Part shown: positions 1 to 8,371 of the stretch, piece after piece
How positions within the stretch are numbered: the first letter of the stretch is position 1
Layout of the letters: each line of letters begins with the position of its first letter
NCBI GenBank assembly: GCA_028280445.1
Contig: JANQLU010000129.1
Location: 1 to 64,000 of the forward strand
Direction: 5' to 3'
Source: Pirellulaceae bacterium
Lineage (GTDB): Bacteria > Planctomycetota > Planctomycetia > Pirellulales > Pirellulaceae
DNA: 64,000 nucleotides
Notes under the pieces: generated by a model
What the model was told of the DNA's origin: nothing
What the model saw: only the letters and a program-made list of their open reading frames with translations
Database searches by the model: none
Position numbers and translations under genes: made by a program

Positions 1-37
1 ACAAAATTTTCTACCAAAATGGAACCACGCCAACTTA

Positions 38-90
38 CAAGGCGCTAGCCGCCGGTTCGTTGGTGCTTCATACCGGCGGCTAGCGCCTTG
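38..90. repeat. Palindromic intergenic repeat, family A
   Basis: A perfect 19-bp inverted repeat (CAAGGCGCTAGCCGCCGGT at 38-56, complement at 72-90) encloses a 15-base spacer. A near-identical palindrome occurs at 29218-29280, so this is a dispersed element rather than a gene-specific terminator. It lies 82 bases upstream of the S51 hydrolase gene and has no T-tract. Confidence 0.85.
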
Positions 91-172
91 CCGCTCACAT
101 CAAATTTACAGCTTTCCGATTTAATCAACGCTGCATAGCAAAGGGTACACAGCCACTGATGAGAGCCACGCC

Positions 173-1114
173 ATGAATCAGAACCGAAGAATAAACCGTG
201 CCGCATTGGTCATTATCCTGGCCATCGCAGTATTTGGGTCGACTGAAAACAGCTCAGTCGCACTGAGCGTCAATGATCAATATCGCGAATGCAACAATTC
301 GTTAGGTCAAGAAAAACATGAAACGCGTGGACCTGAATCGGGATGCCTGATCCTGCACGGAGGTGGAAGCGGTAAAAACATTTCACCAGACGATCCTTCG
401 TTTCCAGTGATTGAAAAACTGGCACGCAAGTCCATCAAAAAAGGGCAAGCGCTGAACGTCGTTGTCATTCCAACGGCGAAACCCAAATACAAGGATTCAA
501 AAAAGGAAAGAGAAACGCTGAAATCGATAGGCCAAAAGGCATTGGGAAGCTTTGGAAGTGTGAACATCGAATTCATTCACACGTTGGATCGTAAAAAAGC
601 CAATCAGGTTTCGTTTTGCAAACCTCTCGAAACGGCCAATCTCGTGATCATTCTGGGCGGCTATCCATCGCGCCTGACGAAAGCTTATCGAGGGACGCGA
701 GTTCATCGGATGTTGGATCAGGTGCTAAAACGAAATGGTGTTATCGCCGGTGCTTCTGCGGGAGCGATTGTTCAAGGTTCCAATTTTTCACGCGCACCCG
801 CGGGCGAACGCGGATTTGGCTGGATTTCAAATTGTATTGTTGACGTCCACGTAACAAAGCGGAAACGTCAAAAATATCTTTCTAACAAATTTGAACAGAA
901 AAAGTTTGGTTCCAGATACCTCGGAGTGGGAATTGACGAGTCGATGCTTGTGATCGTCAAACAGGATATCATCGAAGTCGTTGGCAAAAAACGAGTTCAC
1001 ATTACCAACCCAAGTCGTTCTGGCTCACCCAAAATGTTGACTCTCCGGGACGGAGACCGATATCATCTGCGGGACAGAAAACGGCTCAAACCTAAACCAG
1101 AAAATCCCTGGTAG
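173..1114 (+). CDS. Cyanophycinase-like peptidase S51 family protein, exported
   Basis: 313 residues. An N-terminal hydrophobic stretch (about residues 10-31) looks like a signal peptide, so the protein probably acts outside the cytoplasm. The core has the S51 / class I glutamine-amidotransferase-like fold: an HGGGSG segment near residue 62, an ILGG strand-turn near 160, and the nucleophile elbow G-A-S-A-G-A at 193-198 with Ser195 as probable nucleophile. Family members hydrolyse Asp-containing dipeptides or cyanophycin. The GGDQ segment of true cyanophycinases is GGYPSR here, so the substrate is uncertain. No synthetase partner is nearby. The start is the only ATG ahead of the signal peptide; its ribosome-binding site is weak. 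Confidence 0.75.
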   Translation: MNQNRRINRAALVIILAIAVFGSTENSSVALSVNDQYRECNNSLGQEKHETRGPESGCLILHGGGSGKNISPDDPSFPVIEKLARKSIKKGQALNVVVIPTAKPKYKDSKKERETLKSIGQKALGSFGSVNIEFIHTLDRKKANQVSFCKPLETANLVIILGGYPSRLTKAYRGTRVHRMLDQVLKRNGVIAGASAGAIVQGSNFSRAPAGERGFGWISNCIVDVHVTKRKRQKYLSNKFEQKKFGSRYLGVGIDESMLVIVKQDIIEVVGKKRVHITNPSRSGSPKMLTLRDGDRYHLRDRKRLKPKPENPW

Positions 1115-1250
1115 ATCTCGCTACGCTAAATATTAGGTTTGTGTTTTCAATTTTCGAGCCTCTCGACAGAGAGTCGCAACATCGATTTGTTTTTTGAGTT
1201 CAACCTTGAAAACGATGGCCTGTGCAATTGCCGCAATGTCTGTGGGAACC

Positions 1251-1290
1251 GGCCCTCTAGGATCATTTTTGGAAAAACCAAAAGAGGGCC
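1251..1290. other. Hairpin within a 333-base gene-free stretch
   Basis: Between the S51 gene and the SRPBCC gene (1115-1447) there is no convincing ORF. The only clear structure is an 8-bp perfect stem, GGCCCTCT with AGAGGGCC, around a 24-base A/T-rich loop. No T-tract follows on the plus strand, so a terminator role is weak. Confidence 0.4.
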
Positions 1291-1447
1291 TTGTATATTA
1301 GATCATACTTATATAAGTTAATACTTAAATTACAAATGGGTTTCGAATTACATTGTGATGAACGAATACGGATTCGAATTCGTTCAATCTTCGACAAACC
1401 AAAACAAATACACAACGAAAAATACTTGCCCAGGGAGAACGATTGAA

Positions 1448-2092
1448 ATGGACTATAGCAATCCTTTAGGAATCGAATATCGCGTGGTCGAGGACGGCGA
1501 ACACCAAGGGCAGCCGGTGCGCATTGTAAGCGGGGCGCGGACATACGACACGGACATTGAGGATTTATGGGATGCCGTAACAAACGCTGAGCGGATTCCC
1601 CGTTGGTTTGCGCCCATTTCCGGCGAATTGAATTTGGGCGGTCGTTATCAATTAGAAGGCAACGCGGGTGGCAAGATTACTCGCTGCGACAAGCCGGCGG
1701 CTTTGGACATCACTTGGGAATACTACGACAACGTCAGCTGGGTGACTGTGCGACTTGAACCTGACGGCGGCGGAACTCGGCTGACCTTGCAGCATCTCAT
1801 GGGCAAGGACGAAGAAAGTGAAGCTCATTGGCGAAAATACGGGCCAGGTGCGACAGGTGTGGGTTGGGAGCTTGGTTTCTTGGGTCTGGGCCAATATCTG
1901 AAGAGTGGAGAAGCGGTGATTGAAAGCGACACCAACATTTGGACGGCTTCTGCAGCCGGGAAGGCCTTTGTTACAAACTGTGCCGAGGCTTGGGGTGAAG
2001 CACACATCGAGTCTGGAGAAGATCCTGGTGTGGCCAAGGCGATGGCTGCGGAAACGGCTGCATTTTATTGTGGCCAGCAACAAGAACATTGA
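1448..2092 (+). CDS. SRPBCC / AHSA1-family protein
   Basis: 214 residues from the chosen ATG, which has AGGGAG ten bases upstream; the frame is open back to a GTG at 1355, but that extension has no family similarity. The sequence shows the AHSA1 pattern: an early helix with D-x-W-D-A-V-T-N and P-R-W-F, a central strand W-E-Y-Y-D, then a T-R-L-T-L-x-H strand and a long C-terminal helix. These helix-grip proteins bind small hydrophobic ligands or act as Hsp90-activator-like domains. It is followed after 16 bases by an ArsR-type regulator, a very common pairing in bacteria. Ligand unknown. Confidence 0.8.
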   Translation: MDYSNPLGIEYRVVEDGEHQGQPVRIVSGARTYDTDIEDLWDAVTNAERIPRWFAPISGELNLGGRYQLEGNAGGKITRCDKPAALDITWEYYDNVSWVTVRLEPDGGGTRLTLQHLMGKDEESEAHWRKYGPGATGVGWELGFLGLGQYLKSGEAVIESDTNIWTASAAGKAFVTNCAEAWGEAHIESGEDPGVAKAMAAETAAFYCGQQQEH

Positions 2093-2108
2093 ACGGTGGC
2101 GGACAACA

Positions 2109-2453
2109 ATGCAAGCGTTTACGATCCTCAGCGACCCGGTGCGGCGAAGAATTCTCGAACATCTGTGCATTCAAGAGCTGTCATCGGGCGAAGTCGTTTC
2201 CACCGTCGGTCAAGAGTTCGGTATCTCACAACCCGCAATCTCCCAACATCTCAGGGTGCTCCGGGAAAACAGGTTTGCGAACGTACGTGTCGACGGAACA
2301 CGACGCATTTACTCGCTTGAGCCAAGTGGTCTGCAAGAGGTTGACCAATGGTTGGCACCGTTTAAACGATTCTGGGAACCAAAATTCGCAGCTTTGGCGA
2401 AAGAAGTAGAACGTGGAAAGAAACGGAAGCGAAAACGGAACCCCAATCGCTAA
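2109..2453 (+). CDS. ArsR-family winged-helix transcriptional regulator
   Basis: 114 residues. The start M-Q-A-F-T-I-L-S-D-P-V-R-R-R-I-L-E-H-L is the classic ArsR first helix, followed by a helix-turn-helix (G-I-S-Q-P-A-I-S-Q-H-L-R-V-L) and a wing (V-D-G-T-R-R-I-Y-S-L). The usual ArsR metal-binding Cys pair (C-V-C) is absent, so it probably does not sense arsenic; it belongs with the ArsR proteins paired with AHSA1 partners. The frame is open upstream to 1920 but that part overlaps the AHSA1 gene and is not used. The Lys/Arg-rich tail is unusual. It probably regulates its own three-gene unit. Confidence 0.85.
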   Translation: MQAFTILSDPVRRRILEHLCIQELSSGEVVSTVGQEFGISQPAISQHLRVLRENRFANVRVDGTRRIYSLEPSGLQEVDQWLAPFKRFWEPKFAALAKEVERGKKRKRKRNPNR

Positions 2454-2511
2454 TGCCGACGTGGCGATCTCCGATGTTATGCACAAACAACTTTAGTCCA
2501 ATGAGGCAACG

Positions 2512-2970
2512 ATGGGCAAAATGAATCTAAGTATCAACATTAACGCGGCGCCAGAAACCGTGTTTGATGTCGTCGCGGATATCGAGAACTCACCAAAACG
2601 AATCCAGTGGTATGAAAAAGTCGAAATGCTTACGGATGGACCGGTAGGCGTTGGCACCAAGTGGCGTGAAACTCGCGCCATGAACGACCGGCAATCTCTC
2701 GAGGAGTGGGAGATGACGGCGTTTGTGAGTCCAAATTACTTCTCCGCCTATTGCGACTCCCATGGCTACGACGTGAACTATACCATGCGCGTCGAGCCGG
2801 AAGGCAACGGTAGCAAACTTACCATCGACATGACGACCAAGCCTCGAACCATCATCGGCAAACTCATGACGCCTCTCGAATGGCTCATGTCGGGCATGAT
2901 GAAAAAAATTGTCCTGAAAGACCTGGAAAGCACCAAGACATATATCGAGAAACAAGGTTCATCGACGTAA
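2512..2970 (+). CDS. SRPBCC family (polyketide cyclase/dehydrase-like) protein
   Basis: 152 residues with a helix-grip pattern: I-N-A-A-P-E-T-V-F-D-V-V-A-D-I at 10-24, a central G-T-K-W-R-E-T strand, a S-K-L-T-I-D-M-T strand, and a long C-terminal helix ending in L-E-S-T-K-T-Y-I-E. It is the second SRPBCC protein beside the ArsR regulator, 58 bases downstream, so the three genes may be co-transcribed. SRPBCC members bind lipids, polyketides or steroids; nothing in the sequence fixes a substrate. Confidence 0.75.
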   Translation: MGKMNLSININAAPETVFDVVADIENSPKRIQWYEKVEMLTDGPVGVGTKWRETRAMNDRQSLEEWEMTAFVSPNYFSAYCDSHGYDVNYTMRVEPEGNGSKLTIDMTTKPRTIIGKLMTPLEWLMSGMMKKIVLKDLESTKTYIEKQGSST

Positions 2971-3097
2971 CTAGGTGCGCTCCACGCACACAGCATTCGT
3001 CTTAATATTTGATAGGTTGGTAATTCGGCAATAATGCGAAATTTGTTGTAGTCAGTTTTGGTCGACAATACCGTAAAATCAAGTGATCGCAAGTCGA

Positions 3098-4051
3098 ATG
3101 AAGAGTTCGGATTCAGACATGGATCTAGATACTAGTGTCGTCAACTGGTTGCTCGAAGGAGACCCTGCAATCCGGTGGCAAGTCAAACGTGATTTACTCG
3201 ATGCACCGTTCAAGCGAGAGCGTCAACAGATTGCCCGTCGAGGATGGGGACAAAAACTCTTGGCCGCACAGTGTGCCGATGGTCGTTGGACCAAAGAACG
3301 AGGTCCAAACGGATACCGAGGTCTGTACACTCCAAAATGGACATCAACGACATACACACTTCTTTTGCTTCGCCGTTTCGGAATCGAGCCAACGAACCGA
3401 CAATGCCAACGCGGGTGCGAAGCGCTGGTTAACGGCTCACAGTGGTTTGACGACAGCAGTGTTGCACCTTGGAACACCGCGAAAACAGATACCTGTGTTT
3501 GCGGAATGTTTCTTGTTCTGCTTTCGTACTTCGAATACGGCGATCAAGGGCTCTGCGACGGATTGGTTTCTTATTTAGGCGAACAACAACGACCAGACGG
3601 CGGCTGGAATTGCAGGCCGTCGCAAGTAAGTTCCGTGCACTCGACGATTACGACTTTGGAAGGTCTGCAGCTTGCCAAAAAACGAACTGCTTCCCCGGAA
3701 CTCAAAGCAATGATCAAACGCGGACAGGAATACCTGCTAAAACGCCAGCTCATGCGTTCCAACCGAACTGGTGAACTCATCAGTGCCAAATTCTTACAGT
3801 TCAGCTTTCCGCCGCGTTGGAAGTATGACGTACTGAGGGCTCTCGAACACTTTCGTGACACGAACACGCGCGATACCAGACTCGAGGAGGCGATCTCCTT
3901 GGTTTTGAAAAAACGTACCAAGGACGGCTATTGGAAACTACAGAACCGGCACTCCGGGGAAACACATTTCGAAATGGAAAAAACTGGCAATCGCAGTCGT
4001 TGGAATACACTCCGGGCCCTCAGAGTCTTGCGATGGTGGAACGATCGATAG
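3098..4051 (+). CDS. Prenyltransferase/squalene-cyclase-like alpha-toroid protein
   Basis: About 317 residues. Two QxxDGxW-type repeats characteristic of squalene-cyclase and prenyltransferase toroids are visible: Q-C-A-D-G-R-W near residue 60 and Q-R-P-D-G-G-W near 166. The DxDD motif of a cyclase was not found and the protein is half the length of a squalene-hopene cyclase, so a non-enzymatic or unknown role is likely. Conserved proteins of this kind occur widely without assigned function. The start is ambiguous between GTG 3083, ATG 3098 and ATG 3119; none has a good ribosome-binding site. Confidence 0.6.
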   Translation: MKSSDSDMDLDTSVVNWLLEGDPAIRWQVKRDLLDAPFKRERQQIARRGWGQKLLAAQCADGRWTKERGPNGYRGLYTPKWTSTTYTLLLLRRFGIEPTNRQCQRGCEALVNGSQWFDDSSVAPWNTAKTDTCVCGMFLVLLSYFEYGDQGLCDGLVSYLGEQQRPDGGWNCRPSQVSSVHSTITTLEGLQLAKKRTASPELKAMIKRGQEYLLKRQLMRSNRTGELISAKFLQFSFPPRWKYDVLRALEHFRDTNTRDTRLEEAISLVLKKRTKDGYWKLQNRHSGETHFEMEKTGNRSRWNTLRALRVLRWWNDR

Positions 4052-4303
4052 AAGTGTCTTTTTCTTTGCCACCGATGGTCTGAAATAGGAATGTTCGGAA
4101 GCAGATTCCCAAGAACAATAAGAATCACAATGCATGTGTGGGGAACGATGAATCATCGGTCACGTGGAATGGAGTCGCGAACAGAATGTGCTTAATTGCG
4201 TTCGGCGTAAAACACCACAGCCGGGAAATTCGTGGAACGCATTGTCTGACAAGTCCAACGCAGGTAGCTCAATCGAGCCTTAAATCAATAAGTGTTTGTA
4301 TGG

Positions 4304-5737
4304 TCAGATGGAATGTCCCGTTTTATCTAACAACTCAGTCCTATGGATTCGAATAGAGGCCTTTTCTCTCGGCTTAATGGCATCTGAATCAGCCGCAATT
4401 ACAACGCGCCAAATCGTCTTCAAGTCCACGTTTAAGAATTTACTCAGTGGGATGTCGTGGTAACCCTGTTTATTCGGAAAGATCGGAATGAGCACTCTGT
4501 GGGCGTTCTTTCGTGAATGCAATTTGAATTCGAATCTTCGATCTTTTTGGCTCGAGCTTCCACTATAGTAAATGCGAATCTTGGTGGCACGCTTAGGCAT
4601 GCGAAACTCTCGCTCTACTGTATCGATATTGATACCGGCGTGATTATTGGCCGGGTTCTTTGCTCCAGCCATACTAAATGTAATCTTTGGTTCTAATGCA
4701 TCAGGACTTTCTCGGAAAGCAATATTTCCTTTGTACGTTTTGAGCTTTGCTGTAGCATTGTTTCCAAAGGCGCTGACTTCAGAAGGCTTGAACCATGGAA
4801 AAACGTCCGCGATACCCTTCATGTCTTTCGCCCCCGGTACACTTAGGGCTGTTCCCAATTGGAGTGCGAACTGATCTGCACCCTCAATCGGTATGAATTC
4901 AACCTGCGATCTGACTCTACCTGTGCTGATTCGATTATTCGCCAAATTCGCAACGATATCTTCGTCTGAGAGGAATTCTCGTAATCGACCTCCAGGAGCG
5001 TATCTACACCACCACACAGTACGTCCGTATCGGACACAGCACCGCAACCATTCCATTGCAATGCTGTCTTCCTGACCAGAATAGCCGATTACGATTACAT
5101 CACTGGGCCAACTTTGCTCAAGAGCAGCATTCCATTGGGACATCCACTCAGCAAACTGAACTGGATCATTGTATACTTCGTGATTCTGCCAATAGCCATG
5201 AATGTGTAGTAGTACTGGAAAACGGTGTTGCAGAGCAGCCGGTTTCATGCTTTCAACCTCATCGTAATGGCGTATAAGAAGAGGTTCGGTGTTCCATTGC
5301 TGAAGTAGGGCGTAGTTCAGTAGAGGGTCGAAGTTTGTCGTGATTGCGGCTCTCGCGAAGTCAGGCTTGTGCACGAGGATTCCAGCGACAACTTCATGGC
5401 AGTTGTTAATAATCCAGCGATTGTCTGGTGCTCGGCGACGCGCATTCTTTTCGATCAGCATACGAATGTAGTCACTAATCTCGAATGCTCCATTTGCTGA
5501 GTGATTTCGAATCGCGTACATTGTCGCTTGATATTCTGTCATCCGAAGTTTATCTCTATACTCATCAACAACCTCGTGGGAGAACTTATACTTCTTTTTG
5601 AGTCCTTTTAATACGGTCGCGCCGTCCGGAATGTGCGATGTTACAGAAGCTCCTGCGCCAATCAAAAAGACAAAAGAGGGGTGATTAAGCACGGTTCTAC
5701 GATTGTGCCGATCTACGATTTCCTCAATTTCGGACAT
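4304..5737 (-). CDS. SIR2-like domain protein with beta-rich C-terminal domain
   Basis: 477 residues. The N-terminal about 270 residues carry SIR2-fold marks: G-A-G-A-S at 27-31 (nucleotide-binding loop), T-T-N-F-D at 133-137, an H-I-H-G segment with the probable catalytic His180, and G-Y-S-G at 218-221. The remaining about 190 residues are beta-rich and match no domain I recognise. SIR2-like proteins with this motif set are often NAD-consuming effectors in phage defence, but that role is inferred here. The ATG at 5737 has GGAG nine bases upstream; the longer frame to 5764 does not. It is the last gene after a membrane protein and a GT2 enzyme, 65 bases downstream of the latter. Confidence 0.75.
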   Translation of the reverse strand: MSEIEEIVDRHNRRTVLNHPSFVFLIGAGASVTSHIPDGATVLKGLKKKYKFSHEVVDEYRDKLRMTEYQATMYAIRNHSANGAFEISDYIRMLIEKNARRRAPDNRWIINNCHEVVAGILVHKPDFARAAITTNFDPLLNYALLQQWNTEPLLIRHYDEVESMKPAALQHRFPVLLHIHGYWQNHEVYNDPVQFAEWMSQWNAALEQSWPSDVIVIGYSGQEDSIAMEWLRCCVRYGRTVWWCRYAPGGRLREFLSDEDIVANLANNRISTGRVRSQVEFIPIEGADQFALQLGTALSVPGAKDMKGIADVFPWFKPSEVSAFGNNATAKLKTYKGNIAFRESPDALEPKITFSMAGAKNPANNHAGINIDTVEREFRMPKRATKIRIYYSGSSSQKDRRFEFKLHSRKNAHRVLIPIFPNKQGYHDIPLSKFLNVDLKTIWRVVIAADSDAIKPREKASIRIHRTELLDKTGHSI

Positions 5738-5802
5738 ATTTCTTTTCTCCACGAATCTCGCCACGTAGTGCCAATCCTCTAAGCGTACAGAAAACAGTCG
5801 AA

Positions 5803-7257
5803 TCAGTATTCATCGTCAGTCGACTTCCTGGTTGTCGACAAAGCAATGATACAAGGTGTCCCACATATCGCGCCCAGACAAAGTAACAGTGGTGATGTAA
5901 AAGTCCAGGAAACAACTTGCCAATTCGGAGTCGCTACAGCGACCGAAACAAGCAAGGTGCACAGTGATAACTCAGTCAACACCGACTTCAACCGCGTTCC
6001 ATGTCGACTGCCGTTTTTGTCTGTGATTTCGAATGGACGCGTCCTTTGAAATAATGCTGTCCATGTTGAAAGAGAATTGTTGTAACTGAGTGACCACCAT
6101 GCAATGTAGTTTTTCAAAGTCGGGATGATTCCTGCACGTTCGCTCCAGCCAAGCGTCACAAAAATGATTGCCTCACCCGCGAACTCAACTGCCAATAGAA
6201 ACAACATGAGATGACAGATAAACGCCGTCAATTCGCCTGAGTACCCAGACAGTTCGGCAATACGAACAGCCAACGCAATCACTATAAATGGAAGAAAATA
6301 AATGTTGAAGTAAACTCCGGGACAGCACATGTGAAGCATTCGCCGAAGCCATCCACCATTGCCCGAACGCTTGCGTGTTAGCAAAGGAAGCAAGTAATCT
6401 CTAAGAATCTGTGTGTTGCCAAAGTTCCAACGATAATGCTGCTTTTTGAATCCTTGCATATTTGCTGGAGGCATTGTGCGACCATAATGAACATCTACAA
6501 AGTGAGAGCAATAACCGGCTCTAAACAATCTTCCGGACAGTTCCATATCTTCAGTCAGATAGAACCCGTCCCAACCGCCGACTGTTTCGAGCGCTTCACG
6601 ACGAAGTATGCCCATGCCTCCGATAAACGGAGCACAACGAAAGCGATGACATGCGGGCATGTAAATCGACAAATAGTAACGATATATTAGATATATCCAA
6701 GAAGTGAATCCGCCTTTGCCAGGGTCTCGAAGAAATCCGAGGGGTGTCTGAACGATTCCAACTGACGGATCCTTAAAAAAAGGAACAACGTCGCGAAGAA
6801 AGCGCGCGTCAACAACATTGTCTGCGTCTACTATGCCAATTAGCTCGACATCTGGCGCAATACGTTCCAATCCGTACTGAAGTGCGCCCGCCTTGAACCC
6901 TTCCAATTTCTCAACGTGAAAGAAGACGAATCTATCTGGACGCTGATTACAAAAATCCTCGATTGGTTTCCAGAGACGAGTGTCAGTTGTGTTGTTGTCA
7001 ATTACTTGAACAACGAACCTTGGATAATCGAGTTGCTCGAGTGAAATCAAAGTTTCCTGCACGATCTCTGGTGGCTCATTGCTAATCGCAATTTGAATAA
7101 CTACGCGTGGAAGATACTCTAATAGCTCACCACTTGATTTTCGTACCTTGGTTGATCTTTTGGCAAGAATTAACAGAACCAGTTTGCACACGCGATTGAG
7201 CATTGTGGGAAACGCGACGACAAATATAGCCGTAATGGCCAAAACAAATCCCGCCAT
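5803..7257 (-). CDS. Membrane-bound GT2 glycosyltransferase, processive (cellulose-synthase-like)
   Basis: 484 residues. An N-terminal membrane helix (about 1-32) precedes a GT-A domain with D-N-N at 87, D-A-D at 144-146 (metal/UDP binding), T-E-D at 235-237 (catalytic base region) and Q-H-Y-R-W at 273-277, the QxxRW signature of processive beta-glycosyltransferases. Several C-terminal membrane segments follow (about 315-480). It probably polymerises a polysaccharide across the inner membrane. The start overlaps the stop of the upstream membrane protein by one base, so the two are translationally coupled. No PilZ domain is visible. The sugar and product are unknown. Confidence 0.85.
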   Translation of the reverse strand: MAGFVLAITAIFVVAFPTMLNRVCKLVLLILAKRSTKVRKSSGELLEYLPRVVIQIAISNEPPEIVQETLISLEQLDYPRFVVQVIDNNTTDTRLWKPIEDFCNQRPDRFVFFHVEKLEGFKAGALQYGLERIAPDVELIGIVDADNVVDARFLRDVVPFFKDPSVGIVQTPLGFLRDPGKGGFTSWIYLIYRYYLSIYMPACHRFRCAPFIGGMGILRREALETVGGWDGFYLTEDMELSGRLFRAGYCSHFVDVHYGRTMPPANMQGFKKQHYRWNFGNTQILRDYLLPLLTRKRSGNGGWLRRMLHMCCPGVYFNIYFLPFIVIALAVRIAELSGYSGELTAFICHLMLFLLAVEFAGEAIIFVTLGWSERAGIIPTLKNYIAWWSLSYNNSLSTWTALFQRTRPFEITDKNGSRHGTRLKSVLTELSLCTLLVSVAVATPNWQVVSWTFTSPLLLCLGAICGTPCIIALSTTRKSTDDEY

Positions 7258-7943
7258 TATTCACCCTTGCTTAGTTGCGCAAATGCGGTTTTCTCATTTT
7301 CCCCGTTACTCGATTCAGATTGGTACTCTTGAGACAGGGAATTGGCAAGGTGACTTCGTGTTTCTAATACCTTTCTTACCTCGGCTCGAACTTTATCACG
7401 GTCGACCCATCGCATTCCATATAGTTGACAGAGGAGGAATATGAACTGTGCACTATGGACCACGGCGTATAGCAATGCCCAACCAATGCCATGGTTTTGA
7501 AGGACGCAGGTAAAGATAACATAAGACATTGCAATATGTAGAATTGAAAGCCACGGCAGCGGGTCGCTCCTAAAAAGGTAAACTGCCGTTTGCAATGGGG
7601 TCGCATGTTTCATGTCGCTGTGAAGTTCACTAATGGTTCTTTCCCAACAAGGTGGGTCCGCAGTAGAACTCTCCATTTGCAACTCGATGTAGACTCCAAT
7701 TCGTGTAACTTTGCTTCGCGACTTTGCGATACCTGCAGCAGCAGTGTTACACAATATGAAAAGCATCGACGGAACAAACCAGGCAATCGCCCCATGAAAT
7801 CCTTCGTTGGTCGCACCGACGAGTCCCAGTAGAAGTGCAGATGAAGATAACGCAGCCACACGCGTTTGCCACTGTCGTTGAAGGGACTGCAATATTTCTT
7901 GACGAAGCGATTCGTATTCCACTGACGATGAAATCGTATTCAC
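7257..7943 (-). CDS. Four-helix membrane protein, unknown function
   Basis: 228 residues with four likely membrane segments: about 30-46, 51-72, 128-148 and 153-176. A soluble stretch of about 55 residues lies between helices 2 and 3, and a charged tail follows helix 4. I do not recognise the family. The first gene of a minus-strand unit, it overlaps the start of the glycosyltransferase by one base, so it is probably a partner of that enzyme, for example a subunit at the membrane. The topology loosely recalls small two- and four-helix proteins of nucleotide-signalled defence systems, but no motif proves it. Confidence 0.65.
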   Translation of the reverse strand: MNTISSSVEYESLRQEILQSLQRQWQTRVAALSSSALLLGLVGATNEGFHGAIAWFVPSMLFILCNTAAAGIAKSRSKVTRIGVYIELQMESSTADPPCWERTISELHSDMKHATPLQTAVYLFRSDPLPWLSILHIAMSYVIFTCVLQNHGIGWALLYAVVHSAQFIFLLCQLYGMRWVDRDKVRAEVRKVLETRSHLANSLSQEYQSESSNGENEKTAFAQLSKGE

Positions 7944-8371
7944 GAATTTCCCTTCTCAATTTGGAATGGAATGAATATGTGCCAGCTAGCCTGTTCATGA
8001 TGGTCGTTTTATGACGGATCGACTTTGATTGCTAATCCAGCTCATCTAGGTTTTTTGTAGAACACGTCGCCCGGATACGAATGTACTAGACCAAACTGCG
8101 TCGGTGTGAAAAAAACACCGCAATGGGGAAAAATGGGGAACGCTCGACAAGACAAAACCGCTCTAAGTTAGGAGCACTGCATTTCGCCGCTACATGCCTA
8201 TCTTCAGCAGCACTTCCACAGCCGGCAATTTGACCCGCTTTAGACAGGTCGAATTACTTGCGGACGATATATCTTTACTGAAACCGACCACGAGGTCTGC
8301 ATGATCATGAGCCGGAAAGGGCGGTTTCGTCTACTTCAGAAAAACAAAAGTCGAATTGACGCTAACTGCGA
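7944..8371. other. 428-base gene-free stretch upstream of the SIR2 operon
   Basis: No ORF here has family similarity, on either strand. It should hold the promoter of the minus-strand membrane protein/GT2/SIR2 unit and the 3' end region of the redoxin-SUMF1 gene. I saw no strong hairpin or repeat. Confidence 0.5.
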
